Shown: positions 63,825-64,000 of the stretch, in pieces | How the letters are laid out: each line of letters starts with the position of its first letter | Numbering within the stretch: position 1 is the stretch's first letter | Assembly: GCA_964539975.1 (NCBI GenBank) | Contig: CAZIKK010000012.1 | Span: forward strand, 11,024-75,023 | Length of the DNA stretch: 64,000 nucleotides | Source of the DNA: 38-11 sp964539975 | GTDB taxonomy: Bacteria > Bacillota > Clostridia > Tissierellales > Dethiosulfatibacteraceae | Reading direction: 5' to 3' | Translations under genes and position numbers: made by a program | The notes under the pieces: generated by a model | Databases searched by the model: none | Told to the model about the DNA's origin: nothing | What the model saw: the letters and a program-made list of their open reading frames with translations, nothing else

Positions 63825-63860
63825 CGGCATAGTCGTTGATAGCGGCTATGCCGTTTTTTC
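63825..63860. terminator. Bidirectional terminator at the edge of the recombinase gene
   Basis: CGGCATAG and CTATGCCG pair (8 bp); TTTTTT follows on the plus strand and AATTTTT on the minus. The recombinase stop codon is inside the stem. Confidence 0.82.
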
Positions 63861-64000
63861 ATGCTTCTCCGGGATATCAACTGCACCAATACAGTTATAA
63901 AAAATGCGAATCCGTTGTTGCCTTTTTCCGTCTACCTTTTCTGCCTTAAATACAATAATTTTGTCTATGAACGCTCGGATGATTTCAGCATCCAGTGTTT
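63846..64000 (-). CDS. Large serine recombinase, C-terminal end (partial)
   Basis: The minus strand is open from the window edge to a TAG at 63846 and reads LDAEIIRAFIDKIIVF, then KRQQRIRIFYNCIGAVDIP. This matches the C-terminal DUF4368-type end of large serine recombinases of the TnpX/transposon group in Clostridia. The catalytic domain lies beyond the window. Only ~51 codons are visible, so completeness cannot be judged. Confidence 0.7.
   Translation of the reverse strand, partial: TLDAEIIRAFIDKIIVFKAEKVDGKRQQRIRIFYNCIGAVDIPEKHEKTA

Overview
The window reads as chromosomal DNA of a low-GC, Gram-positive, strictly anaerobic bacterium, most likely class Clostridia (Bacillota). Pointers are strong AGGAGG ribosome sites, an S-layer-homology (SLH) anchored subtilase, sigma-54 activators of the LevR and PAS-AAA types, aldehyde:ferredoxin oxidoreductase, a ctfAB/thl-type short-chain fatty-acid locus and a lipoprotein flavoprotein reductase. 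I see no rRNA, tRNA or CRISPR array.

Layout. (1) 1-6032: two secreted surface proteins, the 3' part of a GLUG/MBG-repeat protein and an SLH subtilase. (2) 6041-11186: a NarL/DesK-type two-component system divergent from an ABC-2 exporter (ATPase plus two permeases), with the gene order of linearmycin-type resistance systems; five TGACA repeats lie in the divergent gap. (3) 11328-24509: a LevR-type sigma-54 activator, a -24/-12 promoter and a twelve-gene operon: mannose-family PTS IIA-IIB-IIC-IID, class I aldolase, tungsten-type aldehyde oxidoreductase with its own MoaD-like partner, a DMT exporter, a SIS isomerase, a zinc dehydrogenase, and private HPr and Enzyme I. It looks like a self-contained pathway that imports and phosphorylates a sugar, rearranges and cleaves it, and oxidises the aldehyde with ferredoxin. 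This is the best candidate for an undescribed system. (4) 24532-35595: a glycan locus making UDP-GlcA, UDP-Xyl, UDP-Gal and GDP-Fuc, with four glycosyltransferases including a GT11 fucosyltransferase, but no flippase, polymerase or initiating transferase. (5) 35630-40525: housekeeping enzymes (old-yellow-enzyme reductase, thioesterase, amidase, DNA glycosylase, nucleoside hydrolase). (6) 40594-46473: ato-like operon (thiolase, AtoE transporter, CoA transferase) divergent from its presumed sigma-54 activator, with a -24/-12 promoter and three matching palindromic activator sites. (7) 46477-58598: DUF368 protein, NSS symporter plus M20 amidohydrolase, LysR regulator, and a second M20 enzyme with a full Dpp/Opp peptide importer. 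(8) 58613-63756: tandem DUF302 protein with a Crp/Fnr-type regulator and operator, a PadR pair, and a lipoprotein FMN-binding/fumarate-reductase-like protein. (9) 63846-64000: the C-terminus of a large serine recombinase on the minus strand, so the right edge enters a probable mobile element.

A family of palindromes built on AAAGGGACGGTTCCTTT runs through the window (nine copies). Every copy sits at the 3' end of a gene, is oriented with that gene, and often carries its stop codon. The copies probably act as terminators; in two cases they encode the C-terminus of an enzyme.

All functions come from reading the sequence and recognising families; no database search was run.
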